Source of the DNA: Alteriqipengyuania abyssalis
GTDB taxonomy: Bacteria > Pseudomonadota > Alphaproteobacteria > Sphingomonadales > Sphingomonadaceae
Reading direction: 5' to 3'
DNA length: 64,000 nt
NCBI RefSeq assembly: GCF_019857185.1
Contig: NZ_JAHWXP010000003.1
Span: 587,501 to 651,500, forward strand
Of this stretch, positions 33,262-41,668 are shown piece by piece. The translations under genes were made by a program, and so were the position numbers. The notes under the pieces are model-generated. The model saw nothing but the letters and a program-made list of their open reading frames with translations. It made no database searches and had not been told where the DNA came from. The stretch's first letter is position 1. Every line of letters starts with the position of its first letter.

Positions 33262-35976
33262 TCAGTAGTTGTAGCCAACCCGCAGGCCGACCGTCAGCGG
33301 ACGGTTGGTCACGATACGCGGACGGTCATAGTAGAAGTCGCCTGCGATCTGCGCCCGTTCGTCGGACAGGTTCTCGCCGAAGATTTCGACATTCCAGCGA
33401 TCCGCCTCGATCCCTGCGGACAGGCCGAAGGTCGTGTAACCTTCCAGCTGCCAGCGGTTGATCTTGATGATGTCGGTGTACTTCGACGAGGAATGCGTCA
33501 CCTGCGGCATCACATAGGCATCCAGCGCATTGCTGAGCGCCCACTGATACCGCACCCGCGCATTACCCTGGAAGTTGGGCGCATAGGCGAGATCGCTGCC
33601 AAGTTCGACGTCGTCGGTCGGGGTCAGCACTTCCGTAATCTCGGTATCGAGGATCGAGAACGCGCCCGAGAACGTCAGACCCGGCACGGCATAGGGTGCG
33701 AAGGTGAACTCCGCCTCGACGCCCCAGATCTCTGCATTCGCCGCATTGTCAGAGAAGAACAGGTTGACGATGCTCGGATCGAAGATCGTCGTCTGCAGGT
33801 TGCTGATGTCGACGAAGAAGGCACTGCCGTTGAACTTCAGCTGGCGGTCGAACAGCTGGGTCTTCCAGCCGAGTTCGTAATTGGCCACGGTATCGGTCTG
33901 CAGTTCGAAGGGAACGGTGAAGTCGCCCGGCCCCTGCGCGCCGCCCGGCCGGTTGAGAAGACCGGGACGGAAGCCTTCCGAATAGGTCGCATACAGCAGA
34001 ATGTCGTCGGCAGGCGTCAGGGTAACCGTGCCCTTGAAGATCACCCCTTCGGACTTCGCCACGTCCGGCGCGCTCAGCGCGTTGAACACCAGATTGGCCT
34101 GCGATTCCGAAAGGCCGGCCGCCATGATGTCGTCGACGGTATCGCCAAGGTTGAACGTCTGGCGAAGCGAGGCGTCGCACGATCCAATGAAGGTGTACTG
34201 CCCGTCGCCGTCGTACAGGTCCGACAGGTTGGTGCCGAACGCGTTCTGATCTTCGGCAGCGCCTGCGTTGCAGAACGAGCTGTTGGCAGTGCCTTCGAAA
34301 TCGACCTCTACGTTGTAGTAGCGCGCGCCGAAGGTGGCAGTCAGCAGGTCGGGCACGACATCGAAGCTGGCTTCGCCGAAGATACCGATCTGACGGTCAG
34401 TGCGCTTCACGTCGTTGCGGAAGATCGCGGTCGCGGGCAGCGGACCGGCATCGCTGTTATACGCGCCCGGGAACGGGAAGTTCGGGGCAAAGCCGCCGAA
34501 GGGTGCCGCCTCGATATTGCCCGGATAGTTGTAGTCGTTGCGTTCCTTCAGGATCAGGTCGGAATAGAACCCGCCTGCGGTCACGCGGAAGCGGTTTTCT
34601 TCCGGAGTGCTGACCCGCAGTTCCTGCGTGAACACGGTGGTTTCGGTATCCGAGGTCACGAATGCATTCGGGGCCTGGCACGTGCCGCTGGGATCGTTGC
34701 CGGCCCCCGGATAGCTGACCGAACCGTCGCAGATGTAGTACGGCAGGTACTGACCGGCGAACATGTAATCGGTGTAGTCGATCTTCTGGTCGACCTCGCG
34801 ATCGGTGTAGGCACCGTTGTAGATCACATCCAGCATGCCCAGCCGACCTTCGACGCTCCACGCGGTGTTGGAGAAGCTGTCTTCCAGCCGGTCATCCTCG
34901 TACCGCTGGATTTCCAGCTCATCGAGGTCGAGCTCCGGATCGGCGAAGAACACGCCGTCGGTCTCCAGCGACTGGCGCGTATGCGACACGGTCAGCTTCC
35001 AGTCGGGCGAGAATTCATACAGCGCGGAGGCGCGGAAGCCCGAATACTGCGCGTCGTTGAAGTTCTCTTCGACCAGCCCTGCGTTATTGGCTTCGAGGAA
35101 GGTGACGTCCGACAGGTCGGCGCCCGCCTGGATACCCTGGCGGCGCGGCTCGACCGGCACGCCGTTGCGGCGCACGGTGCCCGCCTCCCGGAAACGCGCG
35201 CTCTCGCTGAGGTCGCGGGTGCCCGGCACGTTGTCGATATAGCCGCCCTGATCGTCCAGATAGACCACCGCGCGCAGAGCGAGATTGCTGGTCACCGGCA
35301 CGTTGATCATGCCTTCGGCCTTGTAGCTTTCCTCGCCGCCCTTGGTGAAGGAGGTGCTAGCCTTGAAGCTGGCGTCGAACCCGGCGAGGCTCGGCTTGTT
35401 GGTGATCAGGCGGACGACGCCCGCCTGCGAGCTGGCACCGAACAGCGTGCCCTGCGGGCCTTTGAGCACTTCGATCCGCTCAAGGTCGGCGGCATAGACG
35501 TCGAGGTTGCGGCCCGGCTGCGCCAGCGGCTGCTCGTCGAGATACATCGAGACGTTGGGGGCAAGGCCCGCGACGCCTGCCGTGGTCAGGTTCGGCGTGG
35601 TCGAGGCGAGGCCGCGAATATAGATCGTGCTCTGCCCGGGGCCGGAGCCACCCGCGGTGATCGAAGGCAGCTGCTCCAGATAGTCGTCGAAGGTGCTGAT
35701 GTTGAGCTGGTCGAGCTCTTCGGCACCGATCGCGTCGACCGCCACCGGTACATCCTGCAGGTCTTCGCTGCGCCGCTGTGCGGTGACGACGATGGTTTTC
35801 ACCCCGCCTTGCGCAGGCTTGCGGCGGGCGCCGGGCTGTGCAGCCTGGCCGGACTGGCTCTGCTGCGCGGCGGCAGCGGTCGATGTTTCGGCAGGCGCAG
35901 CATCCTGTGCGGAAGCGCCCGTGGCGAGCGCGAACGAAAGCGCGCCCGACGAAATGCCGGTTAGAAGTCGGTTCAT
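33262..35976 (-). CDS. TonB-dependent outer membrane receptor
   Basis: A 904-aa receptor with a signal peptide (about 1-23), an Ala/Gln-rich segment, a TonB-box-like TIVVTAQRR (about 65-73), a plug domain (DVPVAVDAIGAEEL, YIRGLASTTPN, RIEVLKGPQGTLFGASSQAGVVRLIT) and a 22-strand-type barrel ending GLRVGYNY. Two Cys pairs in extracellular loops (near 418-432 and 575-610) may form disulfides. The substrate is unknown; no siderophore or sugar genes adjoin. It is followed by the TPR-sulfotransferase. Confidence 0.95.
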   Translation of the reverse strand: MNRLLTGISSGALSFALATGASAQDAAPAETSTAAAAQQSQSGQAAQPGARRKPAQGGVKTIVVTAQRRSEDLQDVPVAVDAIGAEELDQLNISTFDDYLEQLPSITAGGSGPGQSTIYIRGLASTTPNLTTAGVAGLAPNVSMYLDEQPLAQPGRNLDVYAADLERIEVLKGPQGTLFGASSQAGVVRLITNKPSLAGFDASFKASTSFTKGGEESYKAEGMINVPVTSNLALRAVVYLDDQGGYIDNVPGTRDLSESARFREAGTVRRNGVPVEPRRQGIQAGADLSDVTFLEANNAGLVEENFNDAQYSGFRASALYEFSPDWKLTVSHTRQSLETDGVFFADPELDLDELEIQRYEDDRLEDSFSNTAWSVEGRLGMLDVIYNGAYTDREVDQKIDYTDYMFAGQYLPYYICDGSVSYPGAGNDPSGTCQAPNAFVTSDTETTVFTQELRVSTPEENRFRVTAGGFYSDLILKERNDYNYPGNIEAAPFGGFAPNFPFPGAYNSDAGPLPATAIFRNDVKRTDRQIGIFGEASFDVVPDLLTATFGARYYNVEVDFEGTANSSFCNAGAAEDQNAFGTNLSDLYDGDGQYTFIGSCDASLRQTFNLGDTVDDIMAAGLSESQANLVFNALSAPDVAKSEGVIFKGTVTLTPADDILLYATYSEGFRPGLLNRPGGAQGPGDFTVPFELQTDTVANYELGWKTQLFDRQLKFNGSAFFVDISNLQTTIFDPSIVNLFFSDNAANAEIWGVEAEFTFAPYAVPGLTFSGAFSILDTEITEVLTPTDDVELGSDLAYAPNFQGNARVRYQWALSNALDAYVMPQVTHSSSKYTDIIKINRWQLEGYTTFGLSAGIEADRWNVEIFGENLSDERAQIAGDFYYDRPRIVTNRPLTVGLRVGYNY

Positions 35977-36237
35977 TGATAAGCCCCGTTAAATTTTAAG
36001 CCACACTAGAGGCGCGAGCATGCCCGACGACTTCGAAGGGCAGCGTGCTCACGAGCGAAATGGATTTCGCGGCGGTGGAGGGCCAAGGGTAACGGGCCGG
36101 TCCACGCGCGGCCACCGCAGCAGGCCGGAAAACCAGGCCACAAGCAATTCGTGTTGCATGATTGCAACATTTTGAGCTGACTAGTCAGCGCCAAGTTGTT
36201 GCCCGGATCGGCCGATGCTGAGTTCGCTCAGAGGCCC

Positions 36238-36819
36238 TCACCCTTCCTTCAAGCGCAGTTGGCAATCGCTCAACTCGTAAACGCGATCCGCTGCGCTCAA
36301 CAGTGCGGGACGATGGGCGATAACAATCCGTGTGATGTTCAGGTTGCGCAAGTGCTCGGCAATCTTCAGTTCCGAAGCCTCGTCGAGATCGGCCGTGCCT
36401 TCGTCGAGGATCAGATAGCTGGGGTTGCGATAGAGTGCCCGGGCCAGGAGGATACGCTGGCGCTGCCCACCGGACAGTGCCGCCCCCATATCGCCGATCA
36501 TCGTCGAGAACCCTTGCGCCATCTGTTCGATTTCGGCGGCGACATTCGCCGATCTGGCCGCCTGTACGACCCTTTCTACGCTCATTTCAGGATCGAAGAA
36601 GGCGATGTTCTCGGCGATGGAGCCAGAAAACAGCTGATCGTCCTGCAACACGATACCCGCACGCCCACGCCAGCTGTGCCACAACGGCGGTAGCGCAGGT
36701 TTGCCGCCGATCGTGATCGTACCGCCAGCCGGCTCGTAGAGACCGGTGAGCAGTTTCAGCAGGGTCGATTTCCCTCCGCCCGAGCGGCCGGTGATGGCGA
36801 TGTATTCGCCATAGTGCAC
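36238..36819 (-). pseudogene. C-terminal ATPase remnant of a peptide-exporter ABC transporter
   Basis: About 193 residues of a nucleotide-binding domain remain: Walker A GRSGGGKSTLLKLL, Q-loop LQDDQLFSGSIAENI, signature LSGGQRQRILLARAL, Walker B LILDEG, and the H-loop His in IVIAHR. This style fits the CvaB/LagD type of exporters that cut and export bacteriocin-like peptides. In a full gene a C39 peptidase and membrane domain of about 500 residues should precede it; here the frame turns to unrelated sequence upstream of 36819, and other frames show only short possible scraps. The ATPase could still be made from an internal start, but I read it as a truncated gene. Confidence 0.72.
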
Positions 36820-36978
36820 TGTGCACCTTGAGAAAGCGCACCTGCATCGCCTGATTGATGAGCGCCAGCGCACGCTCGCTAAAGGTCGATCATATCGCAC
36901 AGCTGCTGGTCGGCGAAGACGTCGCGCTTTATCATCTTACGTCCAATGACCGTTCACTAAAGGCTTTCATCACGGCCA

Positions 36979-37695
36979 ATGGCGGATTTGGTGGCTGACA
37001 TGCGGCCTTCCGACCTTGCACTGGCGAGTGTTTTCGCGCGAGCCGAATTCATGAAGCTTCGCGGATCGCTTGCGTTGCTCCTCTGCCTGGTCGCGCCGGT
37101 CTCCGTGGTCGTGCTCAATCTCGCGATCAGCCTGGATCAGGATATCCGGAGCTTCGCGCAGTTCGCCTCGGCCAGCGCTGCGCTGTGGTCGTTTGCCATG
37201 CTACCGATGGCGGTCACCGCACTAAGCGTGCTCCTCGCCCAGATGGAACATTCGCGTCAGGTCTGGGACCACGCCCTGTCACACGAAGGCGCCCGGCCCT
37301 TCCTGTACACTGCGAAAATGGGAGTCGCGGCCGTGTTGACCTTAGCGATGCACGGTGTTCTCGCAGTGGCGATGCTGATCGGCTGGCTGCTGCTGCGCGG
37401 TCTCCCGGGCTCTGACGCCTGGCTACGGGAGTTTGCGACGTGTGCGTTTGTTCTGGCGAAGATGGCGGCAAGCGCGATGTTGATGGTCGCGCTGCAGATG
37501 GGCTGCGCAATCCTGTTCCGCAGCGCCATCCCCCCGCTCTGCCTGGGCATCGTCGGCACGATGGCTGCAACAGGGGCAGTACTTTCGCGGCAGGGAATCT
37601 ATTTCCCGTGGCTCTTTGCCATCAACGTCATGAGCACCAAGTCGAGAACCGGTCGAATCGCAGGCCGCTCAAACCTGATCAAGCCACAGCCATAA
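36979..37695 (+). CDS. ABC-2-type permease, lantibiotic-immunity style, probably 3'-truncated
   Basis: A 238-aa integral membrane protein with about six hydrophobic segments and the N-terminal pattern A-E-F-M-K-L-R-G-S-L-A-L-L-L-C-L-V-A-P common in permeases that protect lantibiotic producers (MutE/MutG, NisE/G-like). The end (STKSRTGRIAGRSNL...) is polar, whereas a further membrane helix would be expected after FPWLFAINV, so the 3' end is probably lost. It is divergent from the exporter-ATPase remnant; together they look like leftovers of a peptide export/immunity locus. Confidence 0.65.
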   Translation: MADLVADMRPSDLALASVFARAEFMKLRGSLALLLCLVAPVSVVVLNLAISLDQDIRSFAQFASASAALWSFAMLPMAVTALSVLLAQMEHSRQVWDHALSHEGARPFLYTAKMGVAAVLTLAMHGVLAVAMLIGWLLLRGLPGSDAWLREFATCAFVLAKMAASAMLMVALQMGCAILFRSAIPPLCLGIVGTMAATGAVLSRQGIYFPWLFAINVMSTKSRTGRIAGRSNLIKPQP

Positions 37696-37815
37696 GGCTC
37701 GCATTGCCGCCAGCGGCGGTGGTAGTCCGACAAGACCGATCCGAACCAGAGATCGCAAATCTCGGATCAAGCCGTTAGACGCTCCCCTCCCATCGAGCAA
37801 ATCGGATATAGGCAC

Positions 37816-38160
37816 ATGGCGCGCAAACATTCCAAGGCTGGTGCCTATTATGAGGAAACCTCTCGCGAGGACGAGGAAGAAACGGCAGCACCTGCCCCGT
37901 GCTGGCTCTGCGGCCGCCCCCTGGGCAAGAATATCGTCTTGCACCATCCCGTGCCGAAGAGCCGGGGTGGGCGCGATGTCGTGCCGATGCACCCGATCTG
38001 CCAGCAAACCCTGATCGCCAATTTCAGCAATGCGGAACTGCAGCGCCACGCGCTCGATGTCGAGGCGATCCTGCTCAATCCCGACATGCGCAAATTCGTG
38101 GACTGGGTTGCCAAGAAGGATCCAGATTTTCACGCCAGCCCGGCCAAGAAGAAGCGCTGA
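37816..38160 (+). CDS. Small HNH-type protein
   Basis: A 114-aa protein with a Cys-x2-Cys pair (CWLC), the HNH-like core VLHHPVPKSRGGRDVVPMHPICQQ, and a basic tail. The layout (zinc pair, HH-x-P, R-G-G, H-x-x-C) is of the HNH nuclease fold. Such short HNH proteins occur widely as single core genes in this bacterial group, with unknown substrates. It is followed 35 bp later by trhO on the same strand. Confidence 0.8.
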   Translation: MARKHSKAGAYYEETSREDEEETAAPAPCWLCGRPLGKNIVLHHPVPKSRGGRDVVPMHPICQQTLIANFSNAELQRHALDVEAILLNPDMRKFVDWVAKKDPDFHASPAKKKR

Positions 38161-38195
38161 TCTTCGACCACGCAGCGCAATATCCTACGGACGAA

Positions 38196-39179
38196 ATGAC
38201 CATGACCACGCCGATCGATGCGAGCGCCCGACCGATTTGTGTCGCCGCATTGTACCGCTTCGCCTCCCTCGCGCAGTTCGAGCAATTGCGCGAACCCCTG
38301 AAGCGCTTGTGCGACGATCAGGGCATCAAGGGCACGCTGCTGCTGGCGAGCGAAGGTATCAACGGCACGATCGCGGGTTCGCGGGCCGGCATTGACCGGG
38401 TGCTCGATCATATTCGCAGCTGGCCCGATTGCGCCGACCTCGACGTGAAGTTCTCGAGCGCGGCAACGATGCCGTTTCACCGCATGAAGGTGCGGCTAAA
38501 GCAGGAAATCGTCACTCTCGGGCAGCCCGGTATCGATCCAGCCGCCAATGCGGGCACCTATGTCGATCCGCAAGACTGGAACGCGCTGATCGACGATCCC
38601 GATACGATCGTGATCGATACGCGGAACGACTACGAGGTTTCGATCGGCACTTTCGCGGGATCGATCAATCCGATGACCGGCACCTTCCGCGATTTTCCGG
38701 AGTGGTTCGCACGCGAGCGCGAGCGCCTGCTCGGATCCGAAAGGCCGCCCAGGGTCGCAATGTTCTGCACCGGTGGCATCCGCTGCGAAAAGGCGTCCGC
38801 TTTCCTGAAGAAGGAAGGGCTGGAAGACGTCTTCCATCTCAAAGGCGGCATCCTTGCCTACCTCGAGACGGTACCCGAGGAAGAGAGCCGGTGGCAGGGC
38901 GAATGTTTCGTGTTCGACCAGCGCGTGGCAGTCGGGCACGCGCTTTCGGACGGCACTCATGAACTGTGCTTCGCATGTCGTCGCCCGGTCAGCCCGTCGG
39001 ACAAGCTGTCTCCGATGTACGAAGCTGGCGTCAGTTGTGCGGCCTGCCATAGTGAGAGGGACGATGATCGACGCGCGTCCTACCGCGAACGCCACCGGCA
39101 GGAAATACGCGCCGCAGAGCAAGGTCGCGCGCATGTCGGGGCAGTGCTCGCGGCGACAGGGAGGGACGATGTCGACTGA
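38196..39179 (+). CDS. trhO: tRNA uridine(34) hydroxylase TrhO (YceA family)
   Basis: TrhO makes 5-hydroxyuridine at the wobble position of certain tRNAs using oxygen. The 327-aa product has the N-terminal UPF0176 domain (GIKGTLLLASEGINGTIAG), a rhodanese domain with VIDTRNDYEVSIGTF and the catalytic Cys in MFCTGGIRCEKAS, and a C-terminal Cys cluster (CFAC...CAACH). The start is the ATG at 38196; another ATG two codons on is equally possible. Its last 11 bp overlap the glutathione transferase gene. Confidence 0.93.
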   Translation: MTMTTPIDASARPICVAALYRFASLAQFEQLREPLKRLCDDQGIKGTLLLASEGINGTIAGSRAGIDRVLDHIRSWPDCADLDVKFSSAATMPFHRMKVRLKQEIVTLGQPGIDPAANAGTYVDPQDWNALIDDPDTIVIDTRNDYEVSIGTFAGSINPMTGTFRDFPEWFARERERLLGSERPPRVAMFCTGGIRCEKASAFLKKEGLEDVFHLKGGILAYLETVPEEESRWQGECFVFDQRVAVGHALSDGTHELCFACRRPVSPSDKLSPMYEAGVSCAACHSERDDDRRASYRERHRQEIRAAEQGRAHVGAVLAATGRDDVD

Positions 39180-39822
39180 GCGCATACTCTACAGTTTCCG
39201 CCGCTGTCCTTATGCGATCCGCGCAAGGCTCGCCCTCGCGATCAGCGAAACATCCTACGAGCTGCGGGAAGTACGTCTGTCGCGAAAGCCGGCTGCGATG
39301 CTGGAGGCTTCGCCCAAGGGCACGGTCCCGGTTCTTGTCCTCACCGATGGCACAGTCATCGATGAGAGTTCTCAAATCATGCGCTGGGCGCTCGACCGGA
39401 ACGATCCCGAGGGGTGGCTGGAGCGGGACGATGCCGCCCTGATCGAACGCAATGATGGGCCGTTCAAGCACGATCTCGACCGATACAAATATCCCGATCG
39501 CCATGATTCAGATGCTCTTGAGCACAGGCAGCGGGGGATGGAATTTCTCGGCCTGCTCGACGCCCGCTTATCGGATCACGCGCACCTGTGCGGTTCGCAG
39601 CGCGGCATGGCCGACGCGGCGATCATGCCCTTCGTGCGCCAATTCGCAGGAGTGGATTCGGAGTGGTTTGCGGCCCAACCGATACCGCATTTGCAGAAAT
39701 GGCTGGCCGATCAGTTGGCATCACCGCTGTTTTCGCAAGTAATGCTTCGCGTCGATGCATGGTCGCCTGGAGATCCTGCCGTGGTGGTTTCGGGCGCAAG
39801 CCCCGGCCAGCCGGACGGCTAG
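39169..39822 (+). CDS. Glutathione S-transferase family protein
   Basis: The ATG at 39169 has GGGAGGG just upstream and gives about 217 aa. The thioredoxin-like N-terminal domain has LYSFRRCPYAIRARLAL, a C-P-Y-A active-site motif like Omega or YfcG-type enzymes, then PKGTVPVLVL and the glutathione-binding E-S-S-Q-I-M. The C-terminal helical domain has MADAAIMPFVRQF. The reaction is not evident from sequence. It overlaps trhO and converges on a dipeptidase remnant, with 4 bp shared. Confidence 0.9.
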   Translation: MSTERILYSFRRCPYAIRARLALAISETSYELREVRLSRKPAAMLEASPKGTVPVLVLTDGTVIDESSQIMRWALDRNDPEGWLERDDAALIERNDGPFKHDLDRYKYPDRHDSDALEHRQRGMEFLGLLDARLSDHAHLCGSQRGMADAAIMPFVRQFAGVDSEWFAAQPIPHLQKWLADQLASPLFSQVMLRVDAWSPGDPAVVVSGASPGQPDG

Positions 39823-40442
39823 GATTCGCCAGGCTGAGCCGCAACTTGCGCGGCACGCATAAGCCGCAGGACATTGCCGCCCGTCATCTTGCCGACGTCC
39901 TCACGCGAGTAGCTCGCTTCGAGCAAGCGCCCGGTCACGACCGGCAGCGATGAAATCTCCATCAGCCCCTCGATCCCGCCGCCGCCATCCCAGTCCGCGC
40001 CGAAGCAGACATGGTCGACGCCCGCGACGTCGAACGTGTGCAGCAGCGCTTCCATGTAGCGGTCGAGATCGATGTCCCAGAGCGGCTGCGTCTTGTCGAG
40101 TTCACGCCATTTGCGGATCAGTTCGCGCTGCTCGGCGGCGGACATGCTGGCGATGTCCTTGTACTGGTCGAACAGCTCGCCGCGCTCTCCGTCGAGGTTG
40201 ATCTCGCTCATCAAGATGGTCGACATGCAGATCGCCCCGCCCTGCGCAGCCAGCTTGCGGATGCGCGCATCGTCGAGATTACGGGGATGGTCGTAAGCCC
40301 ACCGCGGCGAGGTGTGCGAGAGGATGATCGGCGTGCGCGACCGCTCCAGCAGTCGGTAGAACACCGCATCGGAGGCGTGGCTGGCGTCGATCACCATGCC
40401 CAGCTGGTTCATCTCGTCCACCCACTGCTTGCCGAGCGGACC
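39819..40442 (-). pseudogene. C-terminal half of a membrane dipeptidase
   Basis: About 208 residues of a renal-type dipeptidase (peptidase M19) remain, from PLGKQWVDEMNQLGM through VIDASHAS, ILSHTSPRWAYDHPRNLDD and VCFGADWDGGG. The N-terminal half, with the first metal-binding H-x-D motif, is missing. Homology stops abruptly around 40442-40446, where a fragment of an unrelated membrane-protein gene begins on the same strand in another frame. The remaining frame could start at a GTG (40421) but would lack part of the metal centre. Confidence 0.85.
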
Positions 40443-40693
40443 CGATGGTCTGCTTCGCCGTTCTGTATAGACAGGTCAGAGGGGTCGCTCTCACCCGGTT
40501 CTATCGCCCGGAGGCCAAGCGCGGTGCCCATCAGGCCGAGCAGCGCCGTCAGCCCCAGCGCGATCACCGCCCCGGCAAAGATCGCACCCTAGCTGATGCG
40601 GTCGAGCAGGCCGGCCGCGGGAGTCAGCCGTGTGTTGGTCGGCCCGTCCACTCTTTCGCCCCTGAGATCGGTGTGGGTCGTTGTCTCTACCGT
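40443..40693 (-). pseudogene. Membrane-protein fragment with internal stop, fused to the dipeptidase remnant
   Basis: On the minus strand the frame reads VETTTHTDLRGERVDGPTNT, then LLDRIS, a TAG at 40589-40591, then GAIFAGAVIALGLTALLGLM and GTALGLRAIEPGESDP, a typical hydrophobic helix. The family, as I recall it, has Trp at the stop position (S-W-G-A), so TGG to TAG is the likely mutation. The rest of the gene is missing where the dipeptidase remnant starts. No good start codon remains at the 5' end. Confidence 0.65.
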
Positions 40694-40938
40694 GGCGTGC
40701 TCTCCCCTTGTCGCCGGGCACCGCGCGCGGGTCGCCCGATATGGTCCGCAGGAGGAGAAGCCGGAGCGGGCGTGCCCGTATCCGGTTTTAACAAAACATG
40801 GGCTGGGGCTCGTAGGCTCCGCAATCATCCGAGCGGTCTGTCGGGGCAGAGTGCGGCCCCCTCTCGCGACTCCGCGTCCCGGCATACGCGGACAAACAGC
40901 AGTCCGGGAGAAAATCGGATCGGCCTCAGAAAAGCCAA

Positions 40939-40952
40939 TGGCGGAGCGGGAG
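40939..40952 (+). repeat. Left attachment site (distal att)
   Basis: TGGCGGAGCGGGAG, the same 14 bases in the same orientation as the 3' end of tRNA-Ser at 52934-52947. Flanking bases differ on both sides. It marks the element end farthest from the integrase. Confidence 0.8.
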
Positions 40953-41038
40953 TCCGCCTCACATATTCCGTAAGTACCTACATATCATGAAAGATTCTTA
41001 GAGGAGAAACATTTTCTCCCACAATTCTTACCACGGAA

Positions 41039-41062
41039 GCTAAGCGCCATCCGGCGTTTAGC
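41039..41062 (-). terminator. Hairpin after the exported-protein operon
   Basis: Arms GCTAAGCGCC (41039-41048) and GGCGTTTAGC (41053-41062) pair with one wobble around a 4-nt loop, 15 bp past the last stop of the leftward operon. The T-tract is weak. Confidence 0.5.
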
Positions 41063-41077
41063 GCGTTGCGCCCCGGG

Positions 41078-41668
41078 TCAGCTCAGGCGTGCCGAAGCTA
41101 CCAATTGCTCGAAATGCGGCAAGTCTCGCTCGAAAAAATAGATCGTCGGCGCCTCGAAGGTCATCATGAAGAGCTCGCCGTCGATGATCGTAGCCACAGC
41201 CCTCCCTCGTCTGCGAATATCGTCGTTGCCCACAGTTGAAAACGAGACGCTCACACCAGGTTGGCCGAGAAAGGTGGTCGGCGCTACCGAGTCTACCGAG
41301 AAAGTCTGATGACCCTTAGCAATCCTCATCGATGAGTTAAGAAAGTCAGGCAGGTCGATCAGCAGCATGTTTCCGGAAAATCTTGGCAACGGGCTGTTTC
41401 GCTTATCAACTTCGCGGAAAATGGCGTCGCCGTCTTCGACCTCTGCAAAGAACAGGACATCGTTCAGCAATTCGCCATCCAACGTCCAGCGTTCAGCCTC
41501 TTTCCCCGGACGCTCGTTGATCCGGTTCCAGTCGATGGCCGGAACCACGGTCAGATCGGACTTTGCAACTGTGACGGTTTCGCCAGCATCGATAAGTTTA
41601 TGGGCGGCTGCCGGAACGGTAGGCACCATGAGCAGACCGGACGCGATCAAAAGGAAAGCGCGCATCAT
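41078..41668 (-). CDS. Exported protein of unknown function, last gene of the M48 operon
   Basis: A 196-aa product with a signal peptide (MMRAFLLIASGLLMVPTVPAAA) and no other membrane segment; the mature part is mixed alpha/beta with no Cys. Its start overlaps the stop of the M48 peptidase gene by 4 bp, so both are made together. The sequence contains FSGNMLLIDLPDFLN and VSVSFSTVGNDDIRRRGRAVATIIDGELFMMTFEAP, the latter reading as an antiparallel sheet. I do not recognise a family. A role as substrate, inhibitor or partner of the peptidase is inference. Confidence 0.78.
   Translation of the reverse strand: MMRAFLLIASGLLMVPTVPAAAHKLIDAGETVTVAKSDLTVVPAIDWNRINERPGKEAERWTLDGELLNDVLFFAEVEDGDAIFREVDKRNSPLPRFSGNMLLIDLPDFLNSSMRIAKGHQTFSVDSVAPTTFLGQPGVSVSFSTVGNDDIRRRGRAVATIIDGELFMMTFEAPTIYFFERDLPHFEQLVASARLS

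Noticed and set aside
33493-35964. A long open frame (823 codons) on the plus strand opposite the TonB receptor
   Set aside because: It is an antisense shadow in GC-rich DNA; the composition is Arg/Ala/Gly-rich with no motifs, while the minus strand encodes a complete receptor.
36006-36194. A 62-codon frame upstream of the TonB receptor
   Set aside because: No ribosome site or recognisable sequence; the 260-bp gap probably holds the receptor promoter.
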